Shown piece by piece: positions 31,943 to 40,115 of a stretch of 52,056 nucleotides of DNA. Location of the stretch: positions 1-52,056 of the forward strand of contig JADGBN010000007.1 in the NCBI GenBank assembly GCA_015231435.1, read 5' to 3'. The position numbers and the translations under genes are program-made. Under the pieces are notes generated by a model. That model searched no databases. It had not been told where the DNA came from and saw only the letters and a list, made by a program, of their open reading frames with translations. Each line of letters starts with the position of its first letter. Positions within the stretch are counted from its first letter, which is position 1. This stretch comes from Gammaproteobacteria bacterium. GTDB lineage: Bacteria; Pseudomonadota; Gammaproteobacteria; Thiohalomonadales; Thiohalomonadaceae.

Positions 31943-32323
31943 TTATGACGACGAATGGGGCGTGACAGCCGACAGTTTGCGATAGTGACGCTGAAACAGC
32001 TGCTCGAGATCATCAATCACCGCTGACGCATCACGACCCTGCATGAGGTGTTGGGTCATTAGCTCTGAAGTTTCATGCAGCAGATCATCTCGGTTAATCA
32101 TATAGAAGGAGAGCGACAGACGTTTAATGGCACCTATGACACTCTCGGTCTCAGGGCGGGCGATCTCTTTTGGGTCAGGCACCTGCGCCTGCACCTGACA
32201 ATTGCGGCTCTGGAGAAACTCGGCATAGCTTAACAGCATCTGCTGATCAGCATCGCAAAGTTGTCGAAATAGTGTTAGCAGCTGCTGCTCGGTCGCCGAG
32301 GGGCGGCGCTGCATTGCCGTCAT
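31943..32323 (-). CDS. Conserved-looking hypothetical protein, helical
   Basis: I do not recognise this 126-residue protein. It is predicted to be mostly helical, soluble, with no signal peptide, and has the short stretches LLTLFRQLCDADQQMLLSYAEFLQSR and IGAIKRLSLSFYMINRDDLLHETSELMTQHLMQGRD. The second half could be a four-helix unit. The ORF opens with GTG one base before the LysR stop; the ATG at 32323 is preferred but has no clear ribosome site, so translation may be coupled to the LysR gene. It lies between the regulator and the PerM-type permease, on the same strand. Confidence 0.75.
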   Translation of the reverse strand: MTAMQRRPSATEQQLLTLFRQLCDADQQMLLSYAEFLQSRNCQVQAQVPDPKEIARPETESVIGAIKRLSLSFYMINRDDLLHETSELMTQHLMQGRDASAVIDDLEQLFQRHYRKLSAVTPHSSS

Positions 32324-32332
32324 AGGTAGCAC

Positions 32333-33259
32333 TTAACGCTTCACTCCCCGCTTTTTCTTTATCCCCGCTTCGATACAGTAGTTTTGAATAAAATCGAGGA
32401 GTTTATCCATCACCTTCATACGAAACTTCTGTTTTTTATGGACAATGGTAAAGGGGCGCTCAATCGGGATTGCCAGATCAATCGCCACCAACGTTTTTAG
32501 CGCCAGCTCCTTGGCAATGGTCGCCTCCGAGAGCAGAGAGATCCCCATGCCTGCCTCCACTGCACCCTTAACCGCCTCGGGACTACCCAACTCCATCGCC
32601 ACATTAATTTTATCCAAATCAGCACCGGCGGCAATTAGCGCCTCCATCATCACCTCACGCGTTCCCGAACCCTCCTCGCGACAGATACAGGGGTACTCGA
32701 CAAGAACCTCAATCGGTGCCACCTTCAATTTGGCAAGGGGGTGGTTGGTCGGCACCACCAGCACCATCTTGTCCATACGGCAGATATCGACCACCAGACT
32801 CTTGTTATTCACTGGCGACTCAACCACACCGAGGTCAATGATGTTGTTTTCGATCATCGCGACAATATTCTCCGAGTTGGAGACTTGCAGACGAATCGAG
32901 ACATCGGGAAAAATCGCCTTAAAATTACCCAGCAGAGAGGGCAGCATATACTCGGCAATTGAGGTACTCGCACCCAGCAGCAACACGCCGCTAACATTTC
33001 CCGTCAGATTGCGTACCGCATCCTCCATTTCGGCATAGAGGGTGAAGATGCCATCCGCATGGCGGTAGACCGCCTCTCCCGCCGCCGTCAGGTTAATGCG
33101 ATTATGGGTACGATCGAAAAGGCGGGTATTAAAGTAGTCCTCCAGCTGTCGCACCTGAAAGGTCACTGCAGGTTGCGTCATATGTAACTGATCTGCCGCT
33201 TTGGTAAAACTTAACGTCTTGGCAACGGTGTAGAATACCTGCAATCTTCTGTCTGCCAC
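32333..33259 (-). CDS. LysR-family transcriptional regulator
   Basis: This 308-residue regulator has an N-terminal winged helix-turn-helix (LQVFYTVAKTLSFTKAADQLHMTQPAVTFQVRQLE, with the family's SQPAV replaced by TQPAV) and a type 2 periplasmic-binding-like effector domain (about 90-295, with REEGSGTREVM). The C-terminus is strongly basic (KKKRGVKR). It is close to the CysB/CbbR branch in style, but the effector cannot be told. The start is GTG at 33259 with AGGAGA 6 bases upstream. A perfect TTATG-7-CATAA dyad sits about 50 bases upstream and may be its own operator. It heads the unknown-PerM-tsaB run. Confidence 0.95.
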   Translation of the reverse strand: MADRRLQVFYTVAKTLSFTKAADQLHMTQPAVTFQVRQLEDYFNTRLFDRTHNRINLTAAGEAVYRHADGIFTLYAEMEDAVRNLTGNVSGVLLLGASTSIAEYMLPSLLGNFKAIFPDVSIRLQVSNSENIVAMIENNIIDLGVVESPVNNKSLVVDICRMDKMVLVVPTNHPLAKLKVAPIEVLVEYPCICREEGSGTREVMMEALIAAGADLDKINVAMELGSPEAVKGAVEAGMGISLLSEATIAKELALKTLVAIDLAIPIERPFTIVHKKQKFRMKVMDKLLDFIQNYCIEAGIKKKRGVKR

Positions 33260-33304
33260 CTCTACTCTCCTCAGATATATTCCAGATCCGTTTTATTTTC
33301 GCGA

Positions 33305-33321
33305 TTATGCTCGCTACATAA
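33305..33321. promoter_or_regulatory. Inverted repeat upstream of the LysR gene (candidate operator)
   Basis: TTATG, seven bases, CATAA forms a perfect 17-base dyad centred 54 bases upstream of the LysR GTG. LysR regulators commonly bind dyads of this size near their own promoter, so autoregulation is a reasonable guess. It is not the textbook T-N11-A spacing. Confidence 0.4.
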
Positions 33322-33433
33322 GCCGCAGTTTGGGGCAGCACAAGCGTCACCTGCCAAGAGCTGTGATTATAGAAGATACTTATGGGGTGTAAAGATTATT
33401 TTTAGGTAAAAGAGCCGCCATCCTTTAAGAAAA

Positions 33434-33856
33434 CTATAATTGGCGCAACCTTTCCAGATAGAGCAGCGGTTCAATGGCAACGCCACTGCGCTGCTGCTGC
33501 CAGAGCGTCTCCGCCAATACCTCAAGCATCAGATGCTCCGCCGCGTGATCGCCCTGTAAACGCTGCTGTAACTGGGCATAGATCTGCGCCACCCCGGGCG
33601 GCTTGTCGGTACGGATCTGATCCTGCAGCGCCAGATGCAGCCCCATATGCAAATAGGGGTTGCTCTGCCCCTGTTCGGGAGGAAACTCCGCCTCCAGCAG
33701 CGCCTCCCCCCCCGCAATAATCGCATGATACTCAGGATGCAGTGCCACAACCGCAACCACCTGCTGCTGTAAGGGGGTTAGCGGTTCACCCCGCTGCGCA
33801 CCTTGCCAGCTCTCAAAATAGAAACGCCGCTGCGCCTGACGATTTAGATACTCCAT
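33434..33856 (-). CDS. DUF1841 family protein
   Basis: This 140-residue cytoplasmic protein matches the DUF1841 family of proteobacteria, whose function is unknown. Recognisable segments are RRFYFESW near the start, NPYLHMGLHLALQDQIRTDKPPG in the middle and HLMLEVLAETLWQQQRSG near the end, rich in conserved histidines and glutamates that could bind a metal. The track starts with GTG at 33862; the ATG at 33856 has GAGGAG 5 bases upstream and is chosen. It is divergent from the ChaN-PDZ gene. The 174-base gap to the LysR gene holds no clear terminator for it. Confidence 0.88.
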   Translation of the reverse strand: MEYLNRQAQRRFYFESWQGAQRGEPLTPLQQQVVAVVALHPEYHAIIAGGEALLEAEFPPEQGQSNPYLHMGLHLALQDQIRTDKPPGVAQIYAQLQQRLQGDHAAEHLMLEVLAETLWQQQRSGVAIEPLLYLERLRQL

Positions 33857-33946
33857 GAACACTCCTCAACGCTGCAAATAGCCCCGCATTATGCCTGAGT
33901 GACAAAAAAAGATGCAATTACCCCCCCAGACTGGTAACTTGTGCGC

Positions 33947-35155
33947 ATGAAACGACTCCTCTTGCTGCTCACACTGCCGCTTACACTGCAACTTTACGGC
34001 TGCAGCCATCAACCCCTAGGAGAGGGCGATCTCCCCTATCCGCCGCAACGCGAGGCAGAAGTCGGCGATATTCTGCACCTGCGCAGCGGCTATTACCTTG
34101 ACCGGCAGCGCCTGTTACAAAATATCGTTCACTCGCCCCTTGTCTATGTTGGTGAACTTCACGACAACCCTGCCTCACATCAGTTAGAGCTCGATATTGT
34201 CACCGCAGTTAACCATGCGCACCCAAACAACACCGCAATTGGGTTAGAGATGTTTAGCCACAGCCAGCAGCCGGTACTCAATCGCTGGATTGCCGGAGAG
34301 CTTGATGAGCGTGCTTTTTTAAAAGAGAGCCAATGGTATAGCCGTGGCTGGGGATCGTCATTTGATCACTACCGTGCGTTGCTTAACTTTGCCCGCGAGG
34401 CGCAGATCCCGCTTATCGCCCTAAATCATGACAAAAACAGCGACCCTGCCACTGATCCCGAAATTGATTTAAACGACCCCTATCACCAGGCGATGGTGAA
34501 GGCCATTCTCGGCGGCCATGATGGCCAAGATGCGCAGACGCTGCCACGTTTTCACTACCAGCAGAGTCGCTGGGATGAGACGATGGCAGCAACCATTGTC
34601 GCCTATCTGCAACAGCAGCCGCAGCAACATCTGGTCATTGTCGCCGGCGCCTGGCATGTGGAGTACGGCTTTGGTATTCCGCGTCGTGTCTTTCGCCGCC
34701 TCCCCATCCCCTACAGCATTATTAGCAGCCGCACCATTGAAGTGGCGGCAGGGCGTGAACCCCGCCTGATGCAGGTTGACCTGCCACAGTTTCCCATGCC
34801 TGCTGCTGACTATCTTGTCTATCAACGTTATGAGGCAGAAAAACGTCAGGAGGCACGACTTGGCGTTGCTTTTGAGCCACAGAGCGAAGTCACCACCGCT
34901 GCAGATCCCGTATTAACTGGCGGACTGCGGGTCACTAAAATCGTCCCTGGCTCGGCGGCGGCAGCAGCGGGCGTACTGCCCGACGATAGACTGCTTAAAC
35001 TCGGTGATGCTGCACTTAACGAATCCTTTGATCTGCTCTATGAGGTAAAAAGTTACAGCATGGGGGATCAGACGACGCTCACCGTCCAGCGGCAGGGAGA
35101 GATCTTCACCCTGCCCATCACCTTCACCCCGGATAACAGCCGTCATCCCCAGTAA
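33947..35155 (+). CDS. ChaN-like lipoprotein with C-terminal PDZ domain
   Basis: This 402-residue predicted lipoprotein starts with MKRLLLLLTLPLTLQLYGC, where the lipobox LYGC marks Cys19. A ChaN-like (PF04187) domain follows, with VYVGELHDNPASHQLELDI, IGLEMFSHSQQPVLNRW and VAGAWHVEYGFGIPRR; family members bind haem and are often linked to iron. The last 85 residues are a PDZ domain (GLRVTKIVPGSAAAAAGVLPDDRLLKLG). The track's GTG start at 33941 is two codons earlier; ATG at 33947 is preferred. Being a lipoprotein it is a substrate of Lnt. The PDZ fusion suggests binding of a partner protein's C-terminus. Confidence 0.9.
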   Translation: MKRLLLLLTLPLTLQLYGCSHQPLGEGDLPYPPQREAEVGDILHLRSGYYLDRQRLLQNIVHSPLVYVGELHDNPASHQLELDIVTAVNHAHPNNTAIGLEMFSHSQQPVLNRWIAGELDERAFLKESQWYSRGWGSSFDHYRALLNFAREAQIPLIALNHDKNSDPATDPEIDLNDPYHQAMVKAILGGHDGQDAQTLPRFHYQQSRWDETMAATIVAYLQQQPQQHLVIVAGAWHVEYGFGIPRRVFRRLPIPYSIISSRTIEVAAGREPRLMQVDLPQFPMPAADYLVYQRYEAEKRQEARLGVAFEPQSEVTTAADPVLTGGLRVTKIVPGSAAAAAGVLPDDRLLKLGDAALNESFDLLYEVKSYSMGDQTTLTVQRQGEIFTLPITFTPDNSRHPQ

Positions 35156-35202
35156 AAGAGTGACCATTGCCATGACTCTGATATAATCGGCAGCGATTAA
35201 TC

Positions 35203-35327
35203 GACCCAAAATTATTGGAAACTCAGGTAGGCGGTAAAGGCAAGAGTCCCATGAGCTTAGACAACCTAAGTGATTGAGGTGAGCGACTGAAGCCAGCGAC
35301 CCTGCAATTTCAACTAGAAAGGGTATA
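35203..35327 (-). repeat. ERIC/IRU-like palindromic repeat, copy A
   Basis: This element of about 125 bases lies in the 212-base gap between the ChaN-PDZ gene and the FHA gene. Read on the minus strand it aligns along its length with copy B at 39938-40065: TATACCCTTTC, TTGAAATTGCAGGGTCG, CAGTCGCTCACC, CAATCAC, GCTCATGGG and CCGCCTACCTG are shared. The central hairpin is CTTAG-5-CTAAG. The layout (GTGAGCG, a central dyad, ATGAGC, GGGTATA end) resembles enterobacterial ERIC/IRU elements. It leaves no open coding role; the antisense ORF through it is an artefact. Confidence 0.8.
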
Positions 35328-35340
35328 AATCTCTTTACTT

Positions 35341-35346
35341 TATAAT
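35341..35346 (+). promoter_or_regulatory. Candidate -10 box for the FHA gene
   Basis: A perfect TATAAT lies 21 bases before the FHA gene ATG, just outside the ERIC-like repeat. No good -35 hexamer is found at 16-18 bases; the repeat's end lies there instead. The FHA gene also lacks a clear ribosome site, so a short or leaderless message is possible. Confidence 0.3.
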
Positions 35347-35367
35347 TTACTTGGTTATAGTCCGTCC

Positions 35368-35967
35368 ATGTCACAGATTACCTTAAAGTTCCGCGATAAA
35401 ACCATCGCCCAGCAAACACTTCGCAACGGTACCATAACCATTGGCACCGACCCTGCCTGTGATATTAGCGTTGACACGCTTGCCCTGCGGCCACGCCACT
35501 TACAACTCACCACGGTGGATGATGTCACCACTCTGCTCAATCTTGAGGCCGAACATGCGGTGAATGTCAATGGTAGTAAAGTGATTGAGTGCCCACTGCA
35601 ACACGAAGATCTGATTGAAATCGGCAAATATCAGATAATCTACCAGTTTAATAAAAGCAAAAGCGATGCACCGCCAGACCCTATTTTTCGTAAAAACGAG
35701 AATCAACGCTCCGCTTGGTTACAGTTAATGAGCGGCAAGAATATTGGCAAGACGGTTAACCTTAAACGCGCCCTTAACCATATCGGCAAAGCAGGCGTAC
35801 AGATGGATCTCATTGCCCATCGCGATGACGGTTTTTATCTCTCCCACCTTGAGGGTCCGAGCATCCCCTCGGTCAACGGCGTTGACCTGAGCGAAACTGC
35901 CGTCATGCTCAACAATGGCGACTCGATTAAAATAGCCAATGTCGTGATGATCTTCAGCCTAAGTTAA
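35368..35967 (+). CDS. Double FHA-domain protein
   Basis: This 199-residue cytoplasmic protein appears to consist of two forkhead-associated domains, which bind phosphothreonine peptides. The first (about 1-92) has GTITIGTDPACDISVDTLALRPRHLQL, the G-x-x-x-x-D-I and later xRHxxL pattern, and VNGSKV. The second (about 112-199) has LNHIGKAGVQMDL, DGFYLSHLEG, SVNGVDL and ending NNGDSIKIANVVMIF. In the second the RH pair is less clear, so it may be degenerate. No Ser/Thr kinase is encoded in the window. It is convergent with radA, with only 5 bases between stop codons. Confidence 0.86.
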   Translation: MSQITLKFRDKTIAQQTLRNGTITIGTDPACDISVDTLALRPRHLQLTTVDDVTTLLNLEAEHAVNVNGSKVIECPLQHEDLIEIGKYQIIYQFNKSKSDAPPDPIFRKNENQRSAWLQLMSGKNIGKTVNLKRALNHIGKAGVQMDLIAHRDDGFYLSHLEGPSIPSVNGVDLSETAVMLNNGDSIKIANVVMIFSLS

Positions 35968-35972
35968 CCGCA

Positions 35973-37334
35973 TTACAGATAGTCAAACGCATCGGCGAGA
36001 CGTTTAACGCTCTGCACCTCGATGCCGGCAATGGTTTTTCGCGGCAGGTTAGCTGCAGGAACAATGGCCCGATTAAAGCCATGCTTCGCCGCCTCACGAA
36101 TTCTGTCCTCACCATTAGGTACGGGGCGAATCTCCCCAGAGAGACCGATCTCACCAAAAACAACCAGACGCTGTGGTAACGGTCTGTCGCGCAAACTTGA
36201 ATAAATTGCCAGCACCAGTGCCAGATCAGCCGCCGTCTCATTGACCCGCACCCCACCCACCACATTGGCAAAGATATCCTGATTAAAGGTCTGAATACCT
36301 GCATGACGGTGCAGCACTGCCAACAGCATGGCCAGACGATTACCATCCAACCCCACAGTGACCCGCCGTGGATTACCAAGACTGCTCTCATCTACCAGCG
36401 ACTGCACCTCAACCAGCAACGGCCGACTCCCCTCCAGCGTCACCATCACCGCACTGCCGCTGGTATTCTCCTCACGATTGGAGAGAAACAGTGCGGACGG
36501 ATTTGCCACCTCCTTCAACCCCAGATCAGTCATGGCAAAAACCCCAAGTTCGTTGACCGCGCCAAAACGGTTTTTAAAGGCGCGAATCACCCGATACCGG
36601 CTGTTACTCTCCCCTTCAAAATAGAGAACCGTATCCACCATATGTTCAAGAATACGCGGCCCCGCCAGCTGACCATCTTTAGTCACATGACCAACAATAA
36701 AAATTGCCACGCCGCGCTCTTTGGCATAACGTACCAAACGCGTACTGCTTTCGCGCACCTGGGTCACCGAACCCGGCGCAGAGGGGATCTGCTCGCTGTA
36801 GATGGTCTGAATAGAGTCAATTACCACCACTGCCGGCTTCTCAAGGGTAATCGCATTGAGAATACGCTCCACCTGCGTCTCTGCCAGCATACGGATCTTT
36901 GCCGGCGCCAGCTTCAACCGCTGCGCCCGCAAACTGACCTGCTGCGGTGACTCCTCACCGGTGATGTAGAGCACCCCCAGCGACTCAGCAAGGGTGCCAA
37001 TGGTCTGCAGTAACAGGGTCGATTTACCAATCCCCGGGTTACCCCCAATGAGCACCACCGATCCCGGTACCAAACCGCCGCCAAGCACCCGATTAAACTC
37101 GCCCATTCCGACACTAATGCGGGTGACATCACTCGCCTCAATCTGCGCCAGCGAAATCACCCGTTGCTCTGCGCCGCCACCGGCATATCCGGTAAAACGA
37201 TCCGGCGTCGGTGGCGTCGTGAAAAGCTGCTCTTGCAGGCTGTTCCAGCTACCACAGTCGCCGCACTGCCCAGCCCACTTCGGGCTCTCACTGCCACAGG
37301 CGCTACAGAGATAACTCATTTTATTTTTAGCCAT
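35973..37334 (-). CDS. radA: DNA repair protein RadA
   Basis: This is a RecA-like ATPase and branch-migration helicase that processes recombination intermediates. It is 453 residues. The N-terminal C4 zinc finger is at Cys10, Cys13, Cys24 and Cys27. The RecA-like core has Walker A GGNPGIGKSTLL and the RadA-specific KNRFG motif (AFKNRFGAVNELGVF). The C-terminal Lon-protease-like domain (FGEIGLSGEIRPV) is present without an active site, as is normal. It is divergent from psd across about 106 bases and convergent with the FHA gene. Confidence 0.98.
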   Translation of the reverse strand: MAKNKMSYLCSACGSESPKWAGQCGDCGSWNSLQEQLFTTPPTPDRFTGYAGGGAEQRVISLAQIEASDVTRISVGMGEFNRVLGGGLVPGSVVLIGGNPGIGKSTLLLQTIGTLAESLGVLYITGEESPQQVSLRAQRLKLAPAKIRMLAETQVERILNAITLEKPAVVVIDSIQTIYSEQIPSAPGSVTQVRESSTRLVRYAKERGVAIFIVGHVTKDGQLAGPRILEHMVDTVLYFEGESNSRYRVIRAFKNRFGAVNELGVFAMTDLGLKEVANPSALFLSNREENTSGSAVMVTLEGSRPLLVEVQSLVDESSLGNPRRVTVGLDGNRLAMLLAVLHRHAGIQTFNQDIFANVVGGVRVNETAADLALVLAIYSSLRDRPLPQRLVVFGEIGLSGEIRPVPNGEDRIREAAKHGFNRAIVPAANLPRKTIAGIEVQSVKRLADAFDYL

Positions 37335-37440
37335 TCACCCTTTCCTGAAAATAGAAGGCGACTCATGCGATAATAACGCCTACCGTATCGCCATTTTGTT
37401 CATACTGGCAACCCCTGACACACCTTCACAGGAGATTCAT

Positions 37441-38322
37441 TTGACACTTATCGATATGCTTAAAGGGTATCCACAATACCTAATGCCAGGGCACCTTATC
37501 TCGCGTCTCACCTATCGGTTGATGCGCATTGAGTCTCCGGCGGTTAAAAACCGACTTATCCGGCTCTTTATGCGCCTCTTTCAGATTAGCCTTGCCGAAG
37601 CGCAAATTCAGCAAGCGGAAGGGTTTTTGCACTTTAACGCCTTTTTTACCCGCGCCCTTAAGCCGGAGTGTCGTCCTATCGCCGGGAACAGCAATACCAT
37701 TATCTCCCCAGTCGATGGCATGGTGAGCCAATTCGGTGCAATTCGCAATGGCCGCATTATTCAGGCCAAAGGACACGACTATAGCGTTGCCGAACTCCTT
37801 GCGACCGTACCCGCCGTCAGTGAGCAGTTTAGCAAGGGACACTTTATCACTATCTATCTCTCCCCTCGCGACTACCATCGCATTCATCAACCGCTTGATG
37901 GTCTATTGCGGCAGATGATTCATGTTCCCGGACGCCTCTTTAGCGTCAACCTTGCCACCGCAGCGACGATTAACCGCCTCTTTGCGAAAAACGAACGCGT
38001 TATCACCCTGTTTGACAGTGATCGCGGCCCCTTCGCCCAGGTGCTGGTCGGTGCCGTGAACGTTGGCAGTATTGAGACGGTTTGGGCAGGTGAAGTGACC
38101 CCCCCTAGCTGCAAACTCCCCCGCGCATGGAGCTACGCTGAACTCACTGCCCCGCGACTGCAACGGGGGGAGGAGATGGGGCGCTTTAATATGGGATCAA
38201 CCGTGATTCTTCTTATTGCCAACCCTGAACTGAAGTGGGATGAAAAAATCATGATCGGCAGCAAAGTACGCATGGGTGAGGCGCTTGCGCAGTTCACGCC
38301 CGATCAAAAGGAAATGCCATAA
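37441..38322 (+). CDS. psd: Phosphatidylserine decarboxylase proenzyme
   Basis: This membrane-associated enzyme makes phosphatidylethanolamine. The proenzyme self-cleaves at a conserved LGST motif to form its pyruvoyl group; here the site reads RFNMGSTVIL, with Met in place of Leu but the cleaved Gly-Ser pair intact. The catalytic Asp and His are in SPVDGMV and SPRDYHRIHQP. The track starts at TTG 37396, but the TTG at 37441 has AGGAG about 7 bases before it and gives 293 residues starting MTLIDMLKGYPQYLMPGHLISRL, in line with the family. The last 29 bases are antisense to the end of epmA. Confidence 0.96.
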   Translation: MTLIDMLKGYPQYLMPGHLISRLTYRLMRIESPAVKNRLIRLFMRLFQISLAEAQIQQAEGFLHFNAFFTRALKPECRPIAGNSNTIISPVDGMVSQFGAIRNGRIIQAKGHDYSVAELLATVPAVSEQFSKGHFITIYLSPRDYHRIHQPLDGLLRQMIHVPGRLFSVNLATAATINRLFAKNERVITLFDSDRGPFAQVLVGAVNVGSIETVWAGEVTPPSCKLPRAWSYAELTAPRLQRGEEMGRFNMGSTVILLIANPELKWDEKIMIGSKVRMGEALAQFTPDQKEMP

Positions 38323-39328
38323 CCTCTGCCAAGGAATCGGCACCGCTTATCGCCAACAGAAGCCGGTCGACCCCCAATGCCACCCCCGACGCCTCGGGCA
38401 TACCCTGCACGAGGGCATTGAGAAAGTGGTTGTCGATCGGGAAGCAGGGCTGCCCCCGCTGTTGACGCAACGCTAACTCGGCATGAAAGCGGCGCTGCTG
38501 TTCTGCGGCATCTGTGAGTTCGGCAAAACCGTTCGCTATCTCAATGCCGTTCAAATAGAGTTCAAACCGTTCCGCAACCTCAGGGTTAGCATCACTAAGC
38601 CGTGCCAGAGAGGCTTGCGCCGCTGGAAAATCGTAGATAAAGAGAACCTTATGGTTTCGCTTCAGCGCCGGATCGACAACATGGGTCAGCAACAGATCAA
38701 GCTGCTGCTGGCGATCTAGCGGCGCTGCTTCTGGACGCTGCACAAGATCTATACCGGCAGCAGCCACTGCGGCGTCCAGCATCGCTGGTGTGGCGCAAAA
38801 GGGATCAACCGCAGCATAGCGCTGCATCACCTCACCATAACTTAACCGCTCGGCAGCCTCACCGTTTTGCAAGCCAAACGCGGAGGGCAGCAGCCGGGAT
38901 AACAGTGCCTCTACCTCATCCATTAACTGGCGATAAGCAAAACCGGGGCGGTACCACTCCAGCATGGTGAACTCAGGATTATGCAGGCGTCCCTCCTCGC
39001 CCTGACGAAAGACCTTGCAAATCTGATAGATTGCACCCGCACCTGACGCCAAAAGCCGCTTCATGGCAAACTCTGGCGAGGTGTGAAGATAGAGAGACTC
39101 CTGTCGCGCTGCCGCGCCTAGCGCAAAACTTTCAATATAGGGATCGCTGTTAGCGGCGTGGGAGAGCTGCGGTGTCTCCACCTCCAGCACCCCACGTTCA
39201 GCAAAAAAGCGGCGCAACTGCTGTAACAGCGCGGCGCGCTGCTGCAACCGTAGCAGGGTGGCCGTAGGCTGCCAGAGGTTGGCGTCACCGCCAAACAGAG
39301 AGGATTTGCTAATCGCGGGCTCGCGCAA
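38294..39328 (-). CDS. epmA: EF-P beta-lysylation enzyme EpmA (PoxA/GenX)
   Basis: This class II LysRS paralogue without an anticodon domain attaches (R)-beta-lysine to EF-P. It is 344 residues. Motif 2 is [24 protein letters not shown] and motif 3 is [28 protein letters not shown] near the start matches EpmA. The start codon appears to be TTG at 39328, since no other start lies before the conserved region; the N-terminus is about 15 residues longer than in E. coli. It overlaps the end of efp, its substrate's gene, by 20 bases, so enzyme and substrate are co-translated. Its 3' end overlaps psd by 29 bases. Confidence 0.96.
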   Translation of the reverse strand: MREPAISKSSLFGGDANLWQPTATLLRLQQRAALLQQLRRFFAERGVLEVETPQLSHAANSDPYIESFALGAAARQESLYLHTSPEFAMKRLLASGAGAIYQICKVFRQGEEGRLHNPEFTMLEWYRPGFAYRQLMDEVEALLSRLLPSAFGLQNGEAAERLSYGEVMQRYAAVDPFCATPAMLDAAVAAAGIDLVQRPEAAPLDRQQQLDLLLTHVVDPALKRNHKVLFIYDFPAAQASLARLSDANPEVAERFELYLNGIEIANGFAELTDAAEQQRRFHAELALRQQRGQPCFPIDNHFLNALVQGMPEASGVALGVDRLLLAISGADSLAEVMAFPFDRA

Positions 39329-39878
39329 TATAGCTGCCGCTGCGGGTATCCACCTTTAACAGATCGTCAATATCGACAAAAAGTGGCACAAGGATCTCGG
39401 CGCCCGTCTCCAAGGTTGCCGGTTTGGTCGCACCCTGGGCGGTATCACCGCGCACCCCAGGTTCCGTATGAACCACTTTTAAAATCACATGATTAGGGGG
39501 AACGATGCAAATAGGTGCGCCATTCCACAGGGTGACCATGCAGCTATCCTGCTCCTTTAGCCACTTATACTCCTCACCCACCGCACTTTTATCACAGGCG
39601 ATCTGCTCGAAGGAGGTCGGCTCCATAAAGTGCCAAAGCTCACCATCGTTATAGAGATACTGCATTTCGACATCTATCACATCAGCCGACTCGATGGTTT
39701 CGTTTGATTTAAAGGTCTTCTCCACCACTCGACCGTTAATCAGATTACGAATCTTGACACGGGTAAACGCCTGTCCCTTCCCCGGTTTGACAAACTCGAT
39801 TTCAACAATATTGCAGGGATTGCCATCAACCAGAATCTTCGTTCCACGTTTTAGTTCGTTACTGCCGTAATTCGCCAT
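39309..39878 (-). CDS. efp: Elongation factor P
   Basis: EF-P relieves ribosome stalling at polyproline stretches. The 189-residue protein has the three beta-barrel domains of the family. The modified lysine is Lys34 in the tip loop KPGKGQAF, the beta-lysylated type, which agrees with the adjacent epmA and nearby epmB. The C-terminus ([11 protein letters not shown]) is also typical. It is divergent from epmB; the 237-base gap between them is half filled by ERIC-like copy B, so the efp promoter must lie in the 60 bases next to its ATG or within the repeat. Confidence 0.98.
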   Translation of the reverse strand: MANYGSNELKRGTKILVDGNPCNIVEIEFVKPGKGQAFTRVKIRNLINGRVVEKTFKSNETIESADVIDVEMQYLYNDGELWHFMEPTSFEQIACDKSAVGEEYKWLKEQDSCMVTLWNGAPICIVPPNHVILKVVHTEPGVRGDTAQGATKPATLETGAEILVPLFVDIDDLLKVDTRSGSYIARARD

Positions 39879-39937
39879 CGTACCCTCTACTGTAATAGGT
39901 CAATAATGGTATATGATAACGTGATACGCAGCGGCAA

Positions 39938-40065
39938 TATACCCTTTCCACTTGAAATTGCAGGGTCGTTGTCTGCAGTCGCTCACCCCAATCACATAGC
40001 TTATCTATGCTCATGGGGATTCGCAACCTTGCCGCCTACCTGTATTTCCAAGTCGTTTGGGGTTA
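39938..40065 (+). repeat. ERIC/IRU-like palindromic repeat, copy B
   Basis: About 128 bases aligning with copy A (35203-35327, opposite strand). The central hairpin reads CATAG-5-CTATG where copy A has CTTAG-5-CTAAG: both arms changed together, which keeps the pairing. It lies in the efp-epmB gap and is translated in the epmB frame by the ORF track. The first 30 or so bases of the element recur imperfectly right after it at 40066-40093 (CCTTGAAATTGCAG), as though a second copy began there. Confidence 0.82.
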
Positions 40066-40093
40066 GACCCTTCATCCTTGAAATTGCAGCGGT
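40066..40093 (+). repeat. Partial second start of the ERIC-like repeat
   Basis: ACCCTTCATCCTTGAAATTGCAGCGG resembles the first part of copy B (ACCCTTTCCACTTGAAATTGCAGGG). It directly follows copy B and lies 23 bases before the proposed epmB ATG. It may be the residue of a tandem duplication or of the far inverted end of the element. Confidence 0.5.
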
Positions 40094-40115
40094 GCTAACT
40101 ATTTTTGTTCTTCCC

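Noticed and set aside
34913-35374. 153-residue antisense ORF between the ChaN-PDZ and FHA genes
   Set aside because: Its first part is translated ERIC-like repeat and the rest is antisense to the ChaN-PDZ coding end. No family features.
36303-36950. 215-residue plus-strand ORF opposite radA
   Set aside because: Lies wholly within the intact radA gene on the other strand; composition is rich in His, Gln and Arg, as expected of an antisense frame.
39906-40115. N-terminal 70-residue extension of EpmB in the ORF track
   Set aside because: It is the translation of the ERIC-like repeat and has no counterpart in EpmB. The upstream ATG does have an AGG nearby, so the rejection is not absolute.
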